DNA of 23,408 bases. Origin: Microcystis sp. T1-4. GTDB lineage: Bacteria; Cyanobacteriota; Cyanobacteriia; Cyanobacteriales; Microcystaceae. A program made the position numbers and the translations under genes. The stretch spans positions 1 to 23,408 of the forward strand of contig NZ_CAIP01000131.1 of the NCBI RefSeq assembly GCF_000297435.1, read 5' to 3'. Numbering within the stretch: the stretch's first letter is position 1; every line of letters begins with the position of its first letter. Under the pieces are notes generated by a model. The model was not told where the DNA came from, ran no database searches, and worked only from the letters and a program-made list of their open reading frames with translations. This document shows, in pieces, positions 6,366 through 15,080 of this stretch.

Positions 6366-7716
6366 AACGCATGGTGACAAATTCCTCGGCAGCACTGGGA
6401 TGAATGCCGACAGTGGCATCAAAATCGGCTTTTGTTGCCCCCATTTTTACCGCAATGGCTACTCCTTGAATAATTTCGGCGGCATGATCTCCCACCATGT
6501 GCGCCCCAAGGATTTTACCACTTTCTTGATGGACAACTAATTTCATCAAAGTTTTGTCCTCTCGGCCTGGTAAAACATTGTAACCGGGGCGGAATTTAGA
6601 CCGATAAACTTTAATTCCCGTGTCACCATATAGGTTTTTTGCTTGCAATTCTGTTAATCCCACCGTCGCCGCTTCAGGAGTAGAAAATACTGCCGAAGGA
6701 ACGTTTTCATAACTCATTAACCGGGGTTTATTACCGAAGACTGTATCGGCAAAAGCTCGCCCCTCATTAATCGCCACGGGAGTTAAATTAATTTTGTCGG
6801 TACAATCGCCCACGGCATAGATATTATCTTCGCTGGTTTGGCTATACTCGTTGACGACAATTGCCCGATTTTTGACCTCGACATTGACATTCTCTAAGCC
6901 CAATTTTTCCAGCTTAGGGATTCTTCCAGTAGCAGCTAATCCTAGGGCATCAACAAAGAGAATTTCTGCGGTTTCTTTTCCCTGAATATGTACTTTTAAA
7001 CCTTCGTCAGTTTTCTCGATCGAAGTGGGGAAAGTTTCGGGCATAATTTTAATTCCCTGACGGATCATTTCCCCTTGAATCTCATCGCGGATATCCTCAT
7101 CAAACCCTCTTAAAATCTTGTCTTTACGGATTAACTGCACCACTTCCGTCCCTAATCCGTGCATAATACCGGCAAATTCTACCCCAATATATCCCGCCCC
7201 TAAAACTATAATTCTTTTCGGTTGTTCCGGCAGTTGAAACATGGCATCAGAAACTACCGTATGTTCGATCCCCGGAATATCAGGTTTAACGGGATGTCCC
7301 CCCACGGCAATTAAAATTTTATCGGCAGTAATTTTCTCCTCTCCCACCTCGAGGGTATGGGCATCAAGAAACTTGGCATAATTAGGAAAAATCGTCACTT
7401 GAGAATTATCGAGCATCTTTTGATAAATGCCATTTAAACGGATAGTTTCCTGATTAAGCGCGCTAATTAATTTTTGCCAATTTAATTGACTCTCTACCGC
7501 ACTCCAACCGTAACCTTCCGCATCCTTAAATAGTTGCGGAAAACGACTAGAATAAACCATTAATTTTTTGGGAATACAACCGCGATTAACACAAGTTCCT
7601 CCTAAACGATCATATTCTGCCAATCCCACTTTTGCCCCGTATTCGGCCGCCCGTCTAGCGGTGGCAATACCCCCAGAACCACCACCAATCACGAATAAAT
7701 CAAAATCATAACTCAT
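6364..7716 (-). CDS. gor: Glutathione reductase (NADPH)
   Basis: Reduces glutathione disulfide with NADPH through FAD and a redox-active disulfide, in the cytosol. 450 residues, normal for the family. FAD-binding IGGGSGGIATARRA (10-23), redox pair in GGTCVNRGCIPKK (Cys42, Cys47), pyridine nucleotide motif GAGYIGVE (173-180) followed by IRKDK, a second FAD motif YAVGDC and the C-terminal HPSAAEEFVTMR carrying the catalytic His-Glu pair. The ATG at 7716 is chosen because GAGGA lies 8-9 bases upstream and the FAD motif then starts at residue 10; the longer frame to 7773 adds an unlikely 19-residue tail. The stop codon lies on the edge of a MITE, and no terminator was seen. It is divergent from the dacB-like gene. 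Confidence 0.95.
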   Translation of the reverse strand: MSYDFDLFVIGGGSGGIATARRAAEYGAKVGLAEYDRLGGTCVNRGCIPKKLMVYSSRFPQLFKDAEGYGWSAVESQLNWQKLISALNQETIRLNGIYQKMLDNSQVTIFPNYAKFLDAHTLEVGEEKITADKILIAVGGHPVKPDIPGIEHTVVSDAMFQLPEQPKRIIVLGAGYIGVEFAGIMHGLGTEVVQLIRKDKILRGFDEDIRDEIQGEMIRQGIKIMPETFPTSIEKTDEGLKVHIQGKETAEILFVDALGLAATGRIPKLEKLGLENVNVEVKNRAIVVNEYSQTSEDNIYAVGDCTDKINLTPVAINEGRAFADTVFGNKPRLMSYENVPSAVFSTPEAATVGLTELQAKNLYGDTGIKVYRSKFRPGYNVLPGREDKTLMKLVVHQESGKILGAHMVGDHAAEIIQGVAIAVKMGATKADFDATVGIHPSAAEEFVTMR

Positions 7717-7890
7717 AAAAATATCCTCGCGAATAAATAGAAATTTGACGGAATCAAAAAACTTTCTGGGCAAAAAGGGGAGAGAATATCTCGGATCAAT
7801 CCCTAACTGAATCTATCGAGTAACTAGCACAATATAGTCACTAATGCTGCTAAATTAGAGCCAATTTGACTACTGCGAAGATCTAATTCT

Positions 7891-9315
7891 ATGCTAACAC
7901 GCCGCTCGAAATTATCTTTTCTCTTGGGGACCTGTTCCCTATTTCTCTGGGTAAACCATCCCCTCACCCTCGCAACCCCCATCAGTCAAGACAATTCCCC
8001 CCCTTCCCAGTTTATCTGTCCAGCAGACTTAGCCAGCAGGATCGATCGCATTTTAGCCCGCCCCGATTATCAAGGCGCTTATTGGGGAATTTTAGTAAAA
8101 TCCCTTAATTCTCAGGAAAATCTCTATAGTCTCCACGAAAATAACTTTTTTACTCCCGCTTCTACTGCGAAATTATTAACCACTGCCGCCGCTTTCAGCA
8201 AATTTAACCGCGATTATCGTCTGAAAACCCCCATTTTAGCCCAAGGCAACCCCCCCGATTTAGAGACTTTAACCTTAGTCGGGAGGGGAGATGCCACCAT
8301 AACCACAGAAAAGTTAGAAAAATTAGCAGAAAAGTTAAAAGCAGGGGGAATTAACTCAATTTCTCGCTTAATTGTCGTTGCTAGTCCTTTTGTCGTCTCC
8401 GATAGTCAAAAAAACTGGGAATGGGAAGATGTCTTTTTTGACTACGCAGTTAGTGCTTCTAGCTTGGTTTTAAACGAAAATTCCGTCACTTTAAGGCTTT
8501 TACCGCGACAATTGGGGCAAAGCTTAGATTTACAATGGTCTGATCCCATTGCCGCTAAACAATGGCTAATTGAGAATCAAACCAGCACTGCATCGCAAGG
8601 AACCCCGAATACTTTGGCAATTAAGGGCAATTTAGCCAATAATCGCCTGATTATCACCGGTTCTCTGCCGATAAATAGTCAAGATGATTTTAATTTAGCT
8701 ATTCCCCAACCTTCGGAGTATTTCCTAGCTCGCTGGCGTAATATCCTTGAAAAAGCGGGAATTACCGTTAAAACCGCCGAAATTAGCTCACAAATTCGCG
8801 GCGATGAAATCACCAATTTAGAATCAGAACCCCTGGCATATTTGGTGGAAAAAGTCAATAAAAATAGCGATAATTTACTGGCCGAAACCCTACTACAAAT
8901 GCTCGGCGGTGTCTCAGGATTGCAAGAAACTTTAACAAAACTGGGAATTGAGGGCGATAGTTATAAAATCGGCGATGGTTCGGGGCTATCACGACAAAAC
9001 CTAATTAAACCAAAGACTTTAGGCGAAATCTTACAAATAATGGCAGAAAATACTGATTATCGGCGTTCTTTAGCTATTGGCGGCATTGATGGCACTTTAA
9101 CCAATAGATTTCGCCAGACTCCCCTAGAAGGACGATTACAGGCAAAAACCGGGACATTAACCGGGGTTATCGCCCTCGCCGGTTATCTAGAAACCGCCGA
9201 CAAGCAACCCCTCATCTTTAGCATAACCGTAAATAACAGCGATAAACCCGCCACTACCCTCAGAAACGGCATCGATGAGGTGATTTTGCTCCTAGGACAG
9301 CTAAAACGCTGTTAA
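7891..9315 (+). CDS. dacB: D-alanyl-D-alanine carboxypeptidase/endopeptidase, PBP4 family (S13)
   Basis: A penicillin-binding peptidase that trims peptidoglycan stem peptides or cuts cross-links in the periplasm. The 474-residue protein has a signal peptide (positive MLTRRSK, hydrophobic 8-27). The three active-site motifs of the S13 family are present: STAK (91-94, nucleophile Ser91), SDN (326-328) and KTG (419-421); GDGSGLSR (361-368) is a further family signature. The large insert between STAK and SDN is normal for PBP4-type enzymes. The ATG at 7891 has no clear ribosome binding site but gives a proper signal peptide. The gene is alone on its strand, and only repeats lie between it and glgA. 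Confidence 0.93.
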   Translation: MLTRRSKLSFLLGTCSLFLWVNHPLTLATPISQDNSPPSQFICPADLASRIDRILARPDYQGAYWGILVKSLNSQENLYSLHENNFFTPASTAKLLTTAAAFSKFNRDYRLKTPILAQGNPPDLETLTLVGRGDATITTEKLEKLAEKLKAGGINSISRLIVVASPFVVSDSQKNWEWEDVFFDYAVSASSLVLNENSVTLRLLPRQLGQSLDLQWSDPIAAKQWLIENQTSTASQGTPNTLAIKGNLANNRLIITGSLPINSQDDFNLAIPQPSEYFLARWRNILEKAGITVKTAEISSQIRGDEITNLESEPLAYLVEKVNKNSDNLLAETLLQMLGGVSGLQETLTKLGIEGDSYKIGDGSGLSRQNLIKPKTLGEILQIMAENTDYRRSLAIGGIDGTLTNRFRQTPLEGRLQAKTGTLTGVIALAGYLETADKQPLIFSITVNNSDKPATTLRNGIDEVILLLGQLKRC

Positions 9316-9320
9316 TCTTT

Positions 9321-9420
9321 GGGAGATAGGGAGATAGGGAGATAGGGATTTAGGGAAATTTCAGCTAAATTCCCCCACTACCCAATTCATAATTCATAAT
9401 TCATAATTCATAATTCCCAC
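9321..9420. repeat. Heptamer and octamer tandem repeats with hairpin block
   Basis: Three parts follow the dacB stop. GGGAGATA is repeated three times (9321-9344). Next comes a 39-base block (9345-9383) with an imperfect GGGAAATTT/AAATTCCC hairpin that recurs at 15081-15118. Then AATTCAT is repeated four times (9384-9411). Such heptameric tandem repeats are characteristic of cyanobacterial intergenic DNA. The hairpin could help end transcription of the upstream gene, but no T-run follows it. Confidence 0.8.
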
Positions 9421-9535
9421 TCCCCCAACCCGCAACTAATTCGATCGACCGACCAATTTAATCACAGAAGACTGTATACTTTTGTAAAAATTGCTTCTAG
9501 CTGACCTGTAGATTAATCGACGGAGTTATTGATAT

Positions 9536-11014
9536 ATGTATATAGTTCAGGTTGCCTCTGAGTGCGCCCCGGTGATTAAAGCTGGGGGATTGGGGGATGT
9601 GGTCTATGGATTGAGTCGAGAATTGGAAATTCGCGGTCATTGCGTGGAGCTAATCCTGCCCATGTATGATTGTATGCGCTACGACCAAATTTGGGGCTTA
9701 CACGAGGCTTATCGGGATCTGTGGGTGCCTTGGTTCGGTGGGGCAATTCACTGTAACGTTTTTTGTGGTTGGGTACACGGGCGCTTGTGTTTCTTTATTC
9801 AACCCAATTCGGGGGATAATTTCTTTAATCGCGGTACTTACTACGGTTGTAAAGACGATAATATGCGTTTTGCCTTCTTCTGCAAAGCCGCTTTAGAATT
9901 TTTGCTCAGAAGTAATAAACGTCCCGATATAATTCATTGTCACGACTGGCAAACCGGTTTAATTCCGCCCTTACTTTTTGAAATTTATAAATATCATGGC
10001 ATGGGCAATCAGCGCGTTCTCTACACCATCCATAACTTTAAACATCAAGGATTTGCTGGTGCGGAAATTCTCTGGGCAACAGGATTAAATAACGATACTT
10101 ACTACTTTAGCTATGCCCGACTGCGTGATAACTTCAATCCTTTTGTGATTAATTTTATGAAAGGTGGCATCGTCTTTTCCAACTATTTCAATACCGTCTC
10201 ACCCCACCATGCTTGGGAAGCACACCACACCGATGTTAGTTACGGTTTAGGTCATACAATTCACCTGCATCAACACAAATTTACCGGCATTCTCAACGGT
10301 TTAGATTACAATATCTGGAACCCGGAAGTGGATAAATTTATTGCTGCACCCTACGGTGTTGATAGCTTCTCCGAGAAGGCACGCAATAAGAAGGCACTGC
10401 GAGAAAGACTCTGGTTAAGAGATGAAGGAGACAAACCCTTAATTTGTTATGTCGGTCGTTTAGATGACCAAAAAGGCGTACATTTAGTTCACCATGCCAT
10501 GTATTATGCCTTAGCTCGCGGGGCGCAATTTGTCCTCTTAGGTTCCGCCACCGAATCGTTAATTAATAACTGGTTCTGGCATGAGAAAAATCACCTAAAT
10601 AATAACCCTGATGTCCATATTGAATTGGGCTTTAATGAGGAATTATCTCACCTCATTTATGCGGGGGCCGATATGATTGTGGTTCCCAGTAATTTTGAAC
10701 CCTGCGGACTGACACAGGTAATCGGCTTAAAATACGGAACCGTTCCCATCGTCCGGGGAGTTGGTGGTTTAGTTAATACGGTTTTTGATCGCGATTATGA
10801 TAGCCATCACCAACCGGAAGAACGCAATGGTTTTGTCTTTTTTGATCCCGATAATAATGCCCTCGAATCAGCCATGTCCCGGGCATTGGAATTGTGGTAC
10901 ACTCAACCAGAAGAATTCCAAAAATTAGCAATCCAAGGCATGGAATGCGATTACTCTTGGAACCGCCCCGGGGAAGAATACGTTGCCCTCTATGAAATGA
11001 TTCGCCACAAATAA
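9536..11014 (+). CDS. glgA: Glycogen synthase, ADP-glucose dependent (GlgA2-like)
   Basis: A GT5 glycosyltransferase that adds glucose from ADP-glucose to growing alpha-1,4-glucan. The 492-residue protein starts at the ATG typical of the family. KAGGLGDV (15-22) binds ADP-glucose; further landmarks are IIHCHDWQTGL, VLYTIHNFKHQG, GILNGLDYNIWNP, YVGRLDDQKGV and, near residue 388, EPCGLTQ with the catalytic Glu-Cys region. From memory the sequence is closer to the Synechocystis GlgA2 type (MYIV.IASECAPVIKAGGLGDV, about 491 residues) than to GlgA1, which begins MKILFVAAEVSPLAKVGG. A GGAG lies about 11 bases before the ATG. The gene is single, with no glg partner next to it. Confidence 0.94.
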   Translation: MYIVQVASECAPVIKAGGLGDVVYGLSRELEIRGHCVELILPMYDCMRYDQIWGLHEAYRDLWVPWFGGAIHCNVFCGWVHGRLCFFIQPNSGDNFFNRGTYYGCKDDNMRFAFFCKAALEFLLRSNKRPDIIHCHDWQTGLIPPLLFEIYKYHGMGNQRVLYTIHNFKHQGFAGAEILWATGLNNDTYYFSYARLRDNFNPFVINFMKGGIVFSNYFNTVSPHHAWEAHHTDVSYGLGHTIHLHQHKFTGILNGLDYNIWNPEVDKFIAAPYGVDSFSEKARNKKALRERLWLRDEGDKPLICYVGRLDDQKGVHLVHHAMYYALARGAQFVLLGSATESLINNWFWHEKNHLNNNPDVHIELGFNEELSHLIYAGADMIVVPSNFEPCGLTQVIGLKYGTVPIVRGVGGLVNTVFDRDYDSHHQPEERNGFVFFDPDNNALESAMSRALELWYTQPEEFQKLAIQGMECDYSWNRPGEEYVALYEMIRHK

Positions 11015-11028
11015 ACTGTCTTGTCTCT

Positions 11029-11096
11029 AGCAATTCCCTGGCAGTTGTCAACAGAAATTCGAGGAATAGATTTGTTGAAATTACTGGGGAATTGCT
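11029..11096. repeat. Inverted repeat AGCAATTCCC after glgA
   Basis: AGCAATTCCC (11029-11038) and GGGAATTGCT (11087-11096) are perfect inverted copies 48 bases apart, starting 15 bases after the glgA stop. It could be a very small inverted-repeat element or a long-loop transcript end. No T-run and no target duplication were seen. Confidence 0.4.
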
Positions 11097-11117
11097 TTAG
11101 TTCTGACCGATTCCTAA

Positions 11118-11152
11118 CCCCACCAACAAACTTTTTTAGTAAACCCTACTTA
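11118..11152. repeat. Single end of the CAGCAAACCCTA repeat, copy 2
   Basis: CCCCACCAACAAACTTTTTT followed by AGTAAACCCTA aligns with the element ends at 803-835 and 15124-15157, with several differences. It stops at the stop codon of the thioredoxin-TPR gene (11150-11152, minus strand). No opposite end was found nearby, so this is a solo or eroded copy. Confidence 0.5.
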
Positions 11153-11950
11153 GTAAAGCAGAAATGTTAACTTTGCTTGGTATTCTTGGGTGAGGGGATG
11201 ACTAAATCCCAAAATCTGAAATATAGCTAACATGGCTTTTCTTGCCCCATCCTGACGATATTTTCTACTTTCTTCCACCACGCTGATCAGTTTATCTAAA
11301 GCGGCGGCATAATCTTCTTTTAATGCGAAATTAATCCCAGTAAAAAATATCGGATCGAGGGGATTATTTTCTAGTTTTAACTGTTGAAATTCTAGGAGAG
11401 TTTTCCAACCTTTGATAACAGGATTTTCCTCTTTAATAACACTGATTAATCGGTAGGCATCTGACCATTTTTCTAGACGCATGAGAAATTTTACCGCCAT
11501 AATAACTAATCGCGGTTCGTTGGGATATTTAGGAAAAAGACGATCAAATAATTGTTTAGCTGCGGGCAAATTATCGAGGGCAATCGCTTCTTGTATTTCT
11601 GCTAATCCTGCTTCTAATTCCGATTGTAAATCGAGACGGGAAAATAAGTCTCTAATTTGTTCTTCTGGCAAAGCACCGACAAAACAGGGTAACACTTCTC
11701 CCTTGCTGACAATTCGCACATCGGGAACTCCTTCCACATCGTATTGTTCGGCTAATTCGGGATTTTTATCTATATCTATTTTGGCTAGGATAAAATTATA
11801 TTCGCTTGCCAGTTTTTCCAGCATCGGTTTTACCAATTTACAGGGTCCACACCAAAGAGCATAAAAGTCTAAAATCACTGTATTTATATAGGACTTCTCG
11901 ATCACTTCACTGTCAAAATTTGTCCCATCTACCTCGATAGAATATCCCAT
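11150..11950 (-). CDS. Thioredoxin-TPR protein, CnoX/YbbN-like
   Basis: A 266-residue cytosolic protein. Residues 1-110 are a thioredoxin fold with an intact redox motif WCGPC (Cys34, Cys37) and the cis-proline (Pro76 in EGVPDVRI). Residues 115-266 are helical, with TPR-like repeats (LPAAKQLFDRLFPKYPNEPRLV, LEKWSDAYRLISVIKEENP, DYAAALDKLISVVEESRKY). This layout matches CnoX (YbbN), a redox chaperone that hands oxidised proteins to folding machines. The E. coli protein has lost the Cys-Cys motif; here it is kept, so disulfide exchange is plausible. It is the third gene of a minus-strand cluster, 19 bases after the preceding stop, with AGGAGAAATAG just before its ATG. Its stop codon abuts a repeat end. 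The chaperone role is inferred from architecture. Confidence 0.85.
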   Translation of the reverse strand: MGYSIEVDGTNFDSEVIEKSYINTVILDFYALWCGPCKLVKPMLEKLASEYNFILAKIDIDKNPELAEQYDVEGVPDVRIVSKGEVLPCFVGALPEEQIRDLFSRLDLQSELEAGLAEIQEAIALDNLPAAKQLFDRLFPKYPNEPRLVIMAVKFLMRLEKWSDAYRLISVIKEENPVIKGWKTLLEFQQLKLENNPLDPIFFTGINFALKEDYAAALDKLISVVEESRKYRQDGARKAMLAIFQILGFSHPLTQEYQAKLTFLLY

Positions 11951-11969
11951 CTATTTCTCCTCTAATAAC

Positions 11970-12578
11970 TTATTTTTCAGCTAGTTTTGTCTCACTTACC
12001 TCTTTTACCCAAAGGGCTAATCCTCCCCCTCGTCCCCGGGCTGCTATCATTGTTTCTGTGATCAGAAAATAGGCAAAAAATGCCTGTTTTTTGATACTTT
12101 CCTGATAAAAATTCGCTTCGCTTACCTGGCCATTTCTAATAAAACCAGAATAGAGAGAGCGATTAAATAGGGTTAGGTTGAGCCTGGTGAAATCAAAGGC
12201 AAGAAGACGGGTTTTAGGAAAAAACTTAACTGGACCGCTTACAGATAGTTTTACTGCTCCTAAAACTATCTGATTGCTGACGGTTCCAGAGACAAATTCT
12301 CCCAGTTCTAAGCTCTCATTTCTTTGGTAAGAGATGGTAATTTTTAACCAGGACGGTAGATAACGACCCTTACCCAAAACAATTCCCGCTCTCTTTTTCG
12401 CTTTTTGAGTTCCCGTGATAAAGTATAATCGCCAAGTACCGACTAAAGCCTCAAAAGTCAGATTTTCTTTAGTTTTTTTATTGTTTTTTTCTTTGGTTAA
12501 GAGAAATTCTAGCAATTGAGAGACAGGGGGGCGATTATTGTCCTCAAGTATTAGGGGTGAGTCGAGATTTCTAACCAT
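11970..12578 (-). CDS. Conserved cyanobacterial protein of unknown function, possibly fibrillin-like
   Basis: I do not recognise this protein with certainty. With the ATG at 12578 it has 202 residues; a TTG at 12596 would add six. There is no signal peptide or transmembrane segment. After a charged N-terminus comes ALVGTWRLYFITGT (45-58), which resembles the opening strand of PAP/fibrillin or lipocalin-like lipid-binding folds. A run of short alternating strands follows, and the C-terminus ends in a basic-glycine motif AARGRGGGLALW. This would fit a beta-barrel that binds a hydrophobic ligand, but the assignment is a guess. It lies 34 bases after trmB and 19 bases before the CnoX-like gene on the same strand, so it is probably co-transcribed with both. 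No good ribosome binding site is visible for either start. Confidence 0.75.
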   Translation of the reverse strand: MVRNLDSPLILEDNNRPPVSQLLEFLLTKEKNNKKTKENLTFEALVGTWRLYFITGTQKAKKRAGIVLGKGRYLPSWLKITISYQRNESLELGEFVSGTVSNQIVLGAVKLSVSGPVKFFPKTRLLAFDFTRLNLTLFNRSLYSGFIRNGQVSEANFYQESIKKQAFFAYFLITETMIAARGRGGGLALWVKEVSETKLAEK

Positions 12579-12612
12579 GATTTCAGACAGTGCCAAGATA
12601 TTTTAACTGAAG

Positions 12613-13248
12613 CTACCGAACTCGAAAAAGCGAGCGATAAACTGGTTGACCTTTATTATAAGTGGACTTTTCCCTCTCCGTCGCTACGGGGAAAATATTT
12701 TCCGCTAACCAGGGGGTTTGATGTTGCCGAACAAAATGGGGATGTGCTTGAAATCTCTCCGTCATTTCCAGGGCGATCGATTCCACATCCGACTGTAAAA
12801 AAACCCAGCCTCCAGCTACCATATACTTAGCCAAAGCTATGACTAATTCTGGCTGCACAACTCGACGCTTACTGTGACGCTGTTTAAACCAAGGATCGGG
12901 AAATTGAATCGACACCCAAAATAACTTATCTGCGGGCAAAGATTGCAGTAAAATTTCTGGGGCAACATTCATATTGCCAAAAACAAAAGCGAGATTACTT
13001 AATCCTAACCTTTCCCGTTCCTGATTCGCTTCAATTACCAAAGGTTGACGAATTTCAATGCCCAAAAAATTAATTTCTGGATATACTTGGGCCATTTGTA
13101 ACAAAAATTTACCCCGCGCACAACCAATATCAAGATGGAGAGGTTGCGTCATATCCTGATAAACTTGATTCCAATCGGGGGGAGCGATCGGATGGCGATA
13201 TTTATGACTTAAGGGATTGACGTGCTGACGAACGCGAACTTTAGCCAA
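12613..13248 (-). CDS. trmB: tRNA (guanine-N7)-methyltransferase
   Basis: Methylates N7 of guanine 46 in the variable loop of tRNAs, using S-adenosylmethionine. 211 residues. The methyltransferase motif I is LHLDIGCARGKF (37-48), and the family hallmark is FPDPWFKQRHSKRR (116-129). The start is TTG 13248: GAGGAG lies 8-9 bases upstream, no in-frame ATG exists nearby, and the product then begins MAKVRVRQHVNPLS like its relatives. First gene of the three-gene minus-strand cluster, divergent from the phosphoesterase gene with about 65 bases between them, so promoters for both directions must lie in 13249-13313. Confidence 0.93.
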   Translation of the reverse strand: MAKVRVRQHVNPLSHKYRHPIAPPDWNQVYQDMTQPLHLDIGCARGKFLLQMAQVYPEINFLGIEIRQPLVIEANQERERLGLSNLAFVFGNMNVAPEILLQSLPADKLFWVSIQFPDPWFKQRHSKRRVVQPELVIALAKYMVAGGWVFLQSDVESIALEMTERFQAHPHFVRQHQTPWLAENIFPVATEREKSTYNKGQPVYRSLFRVR

Positions 13249-13313
13249 AGATATTTTCTCCTCATTTCTCCTCGATCGATCTAGTTTACCGATATTTAGC
13301 CCAATTGAATGCG

Positions 13314-14450
13314 ATGAATTTCCGTTTCGCCATTCTCAGCGATCCTCATATCGCTTTACCCACAACCATTTTGAACCATTCTAATCGCTTTCATCTGGTG
13401 GAAGTGAGTATTCCCGCTTTAAAAATTGTTTTAGACCATCTCATCACCCTTAACCTTGATTTTCTGCTGATTGCTGGCGATTTAACCCAAGATGGTGAAC
13501 CAGAAAATCATCGTTGGTTAGCCGATTGTTTAGCCACTTTACCCTTCCCCGTCTATGTGGTGCCGGGTAATCATGATGTTTTGAGTTTAACCGCGACGGA
13601 AAACCAGATCGGTTTAGGAGATTTTCCCTTTTATTATCAACAATTTGGTTACAGCCATCCCGAACAAATATACTACCAAAAAGAAATTTTACCCGGAGTG
13701 CAATTAATCGGTCTTAATTCTAATCAATTCGATGAGCAAGGTGGACAAATTGGCAGTTTAGATGCAGAACAATTGCATTGGTTAAAACAGACTTTACCAT
13801 CGCTAAAAAACGATCTAGTGATGGTGATGATCCATCATAACGTTATCGAGCATTTACCCGGACAAAGCAATCATGAATTAGGTAAACGCTATATGTTGGC
13901 TAATGCGGGAGAACTGCTCGATATACTAGAGGAAAACGGCGTAAAATTGTTGATTACTGGCCATCTCCATGTGCAGGATCTGGCTTTTAGTAGAGGTATC
14001 TATGAAATTACCACCGGTTCCCTCGTCAGTTATCCCCATCCCTACCGGGTGTTAGAATATTGCGAAAACACGGGAGAATTAGCCATAGAATCTTTTCATC
14101 TGCAAAATATACCCGGATGGGAGAATTTACCCGCTATTTCTCGGCAATGGTTAGGCGATCGCTCTTATCCTTTTATGATGCGTTTATTAACCTGCCATCC
14201 CCTCAATCTTCCCATGAGTCTAGCGGAGGAATTAGCCCCAAAATTACGCAATTTTTGGGCAGATGTGGCCCAAGGTGACACAATCTTCGATTTTAGCGAT
14301 TTTCCCCCCCTAGTACGCCGTTATTTCTACGCTTTCAGTGCCATCGATCCCCTCGGTAATCCTCATTTTATCGACAATCAAGCTGTAATTAGTTTCAAGC
14401 ATCAGTTCAGTTATCAGCGCTCAAACTTGCTGGTAGAGATGAGAGAATAG
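13314..14450 (+). CDS. Calcineurin-like metallophosphoesterase
   Basis: A 378-residue soluble phosphoesterase with a two-metal site. Residues in order: Asp10 and His12 (SDPH), GDLTQDG (55-61), GNHD (85-88), His174-His175 and GHLH (216-219). This is closest to the class III cyclic-nucleotide phosphodiesterase/Icc-like group, but the substrate cannot be read from sequence. The C-terminal 120 or so residues (from about 260) form an extra helical region beyond the catalytic core. The ATG at 13314 is preferred to the TTG at 13305 (three codons longer), since SDPH then lies at the usual distance from the N-terminus; no ribosome binding site is seen for either. The unknown membrane protein gene follows after 31 bases and is probably co-transcribed. 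Confidence 0.88.
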   Translation: MNFRFAILSDPHIALPTTILNHSNRFHLVEVSIPALKIVLDHLITLNLDFLLIAGDLTQDGEPENHRWLADCLATLPFPVYVVPGNHDVLSLTATENQIGLGDFPFYYQQFGYSHPEQIYYQKEILPGVQLIGLNSNQFDEQGGQIGSLDAEQLHWLKQTLPSLKNDLVMVMIHHNVIEHLPGQSNHELGKRYMLANAGELLDILEENGVKLLITGHLHVQDLAFSRGIYEITTGSLVSYPHPYRVLEYCENTGELAIESFHLQNIPGWENLPAISRQWLGDRSYPFMMRLLTCHPLNLPMSLAEELAPKLRNFWADVAQGDTIFDFSDFPPLVRRYFYAFSAIDPLGNPHFIDNQAVISFKHQFSYQRSNLLVEMRE

Positions 14451-14481
14451 CTGCAACCAATAATTAACTATAGCTATAGTT

Positions 14482-15012
14482 ATGGTACGCGGCCGCTATC
14501 TTGGCAGAAAATATCAAAAAAAATCAATGGAAGCACTTAAAAAGGAATTAAAAAAAATCGGTTCTCTTGCCCTCTTTTTTTTCTTGGCTTTCGGTTATAT
14601 TCTTCTGATCATGAAATTATTTCTGGAAGAGTATTCGATTACCACCTACGTTTTGGGTAAAGCGATCTTAGGAGCGATCCTTGCGGCAAAAACCGTGGCC
14701 ATTCTCGACGCAGCCATGAAGCTAGAATGGTTAGAAAATCGTCCCCGTTACGTTAGTGTTCTATATCGAACCTTTGTTTATACCCTAGCAGCACTGATTC
14801 TCGGCTCGATCGAGGGTTTTCTGGAAGCTTATCGGGTAACGCGGGTGATTTCGGAGGCAATGGCCAAATTTTGGCAAAGGGAAAGTTTCTCTCAAATCCT
14901 TGCGGTTACTCTCTGTCTAGCAGTGGTTTTTTGTCTCCACAATCTCTGGCAAGAAATCGATCGCTATTGGGGTAAAGGCAAATTGAGAAAATTTTTTCTC
15001 GATCGCTCCTAG
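14482..15012 (+). CDS. Four-helix membrane protein of unknown function
   Basis: Not recognised. 176 residues with a basic N-terminus (MVRGRYLGRKYQKK, then EALKKELKK) and four predicted membrane segments at about 27-47, 53-76, 92-113 and 137-154. The second and third carry charged residues (KTVAILDAAMKLEW and GSIEGFLEAYR), which could form a polar track inside the membrane. The C-terminus (DRYWGKGKLRKFFLDRS) is basic, so both ends are expected in the cytoplasm. It starts 31 bases after the phosphoesterase gene and is likely expressed with it. An internal ATG at residue 16 would still keep all four segments. No ribosome binding site is clear. Confidence 0.75.
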   Translation: MVRGRYLGRKYQKKSMEALKKELKKIGSLALFFFLAFGYILLIMKLFLEEYSITTYVLGKAILGAILAAKTVAILDAAMKLEWLENRPRYVSVLYRTFVYTLAALILGSIEGFLEAYRVTRVISEAMAKFWQRESFSQILAVTLCLAVVFCLHNLWQEIDRYWGKGKLRKFFLDRS

Positions 15013-15080
15013 AGTAGAGCAGTTATCTTAATAGTGAAGTTTTCCTTTTGGGGAGTCGGGAGATAGGATTTAGAGAGATG

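Noticed and set aside
9384..9411. Heptamer repeats as a possible CRISPR-like array
   Set aside because: Units are 7 bases with no spacers; these are ordinary short tandem repeats.
9666..9896. 76-residue frame inside glgA
   Set aside because: Shifted reading of a well-conserved enzyme gene.
10773..11051. 92-residue frame antisense to the end of glgA
   Set aside because: No domain; overlaps conserved glycogen synthase codons.
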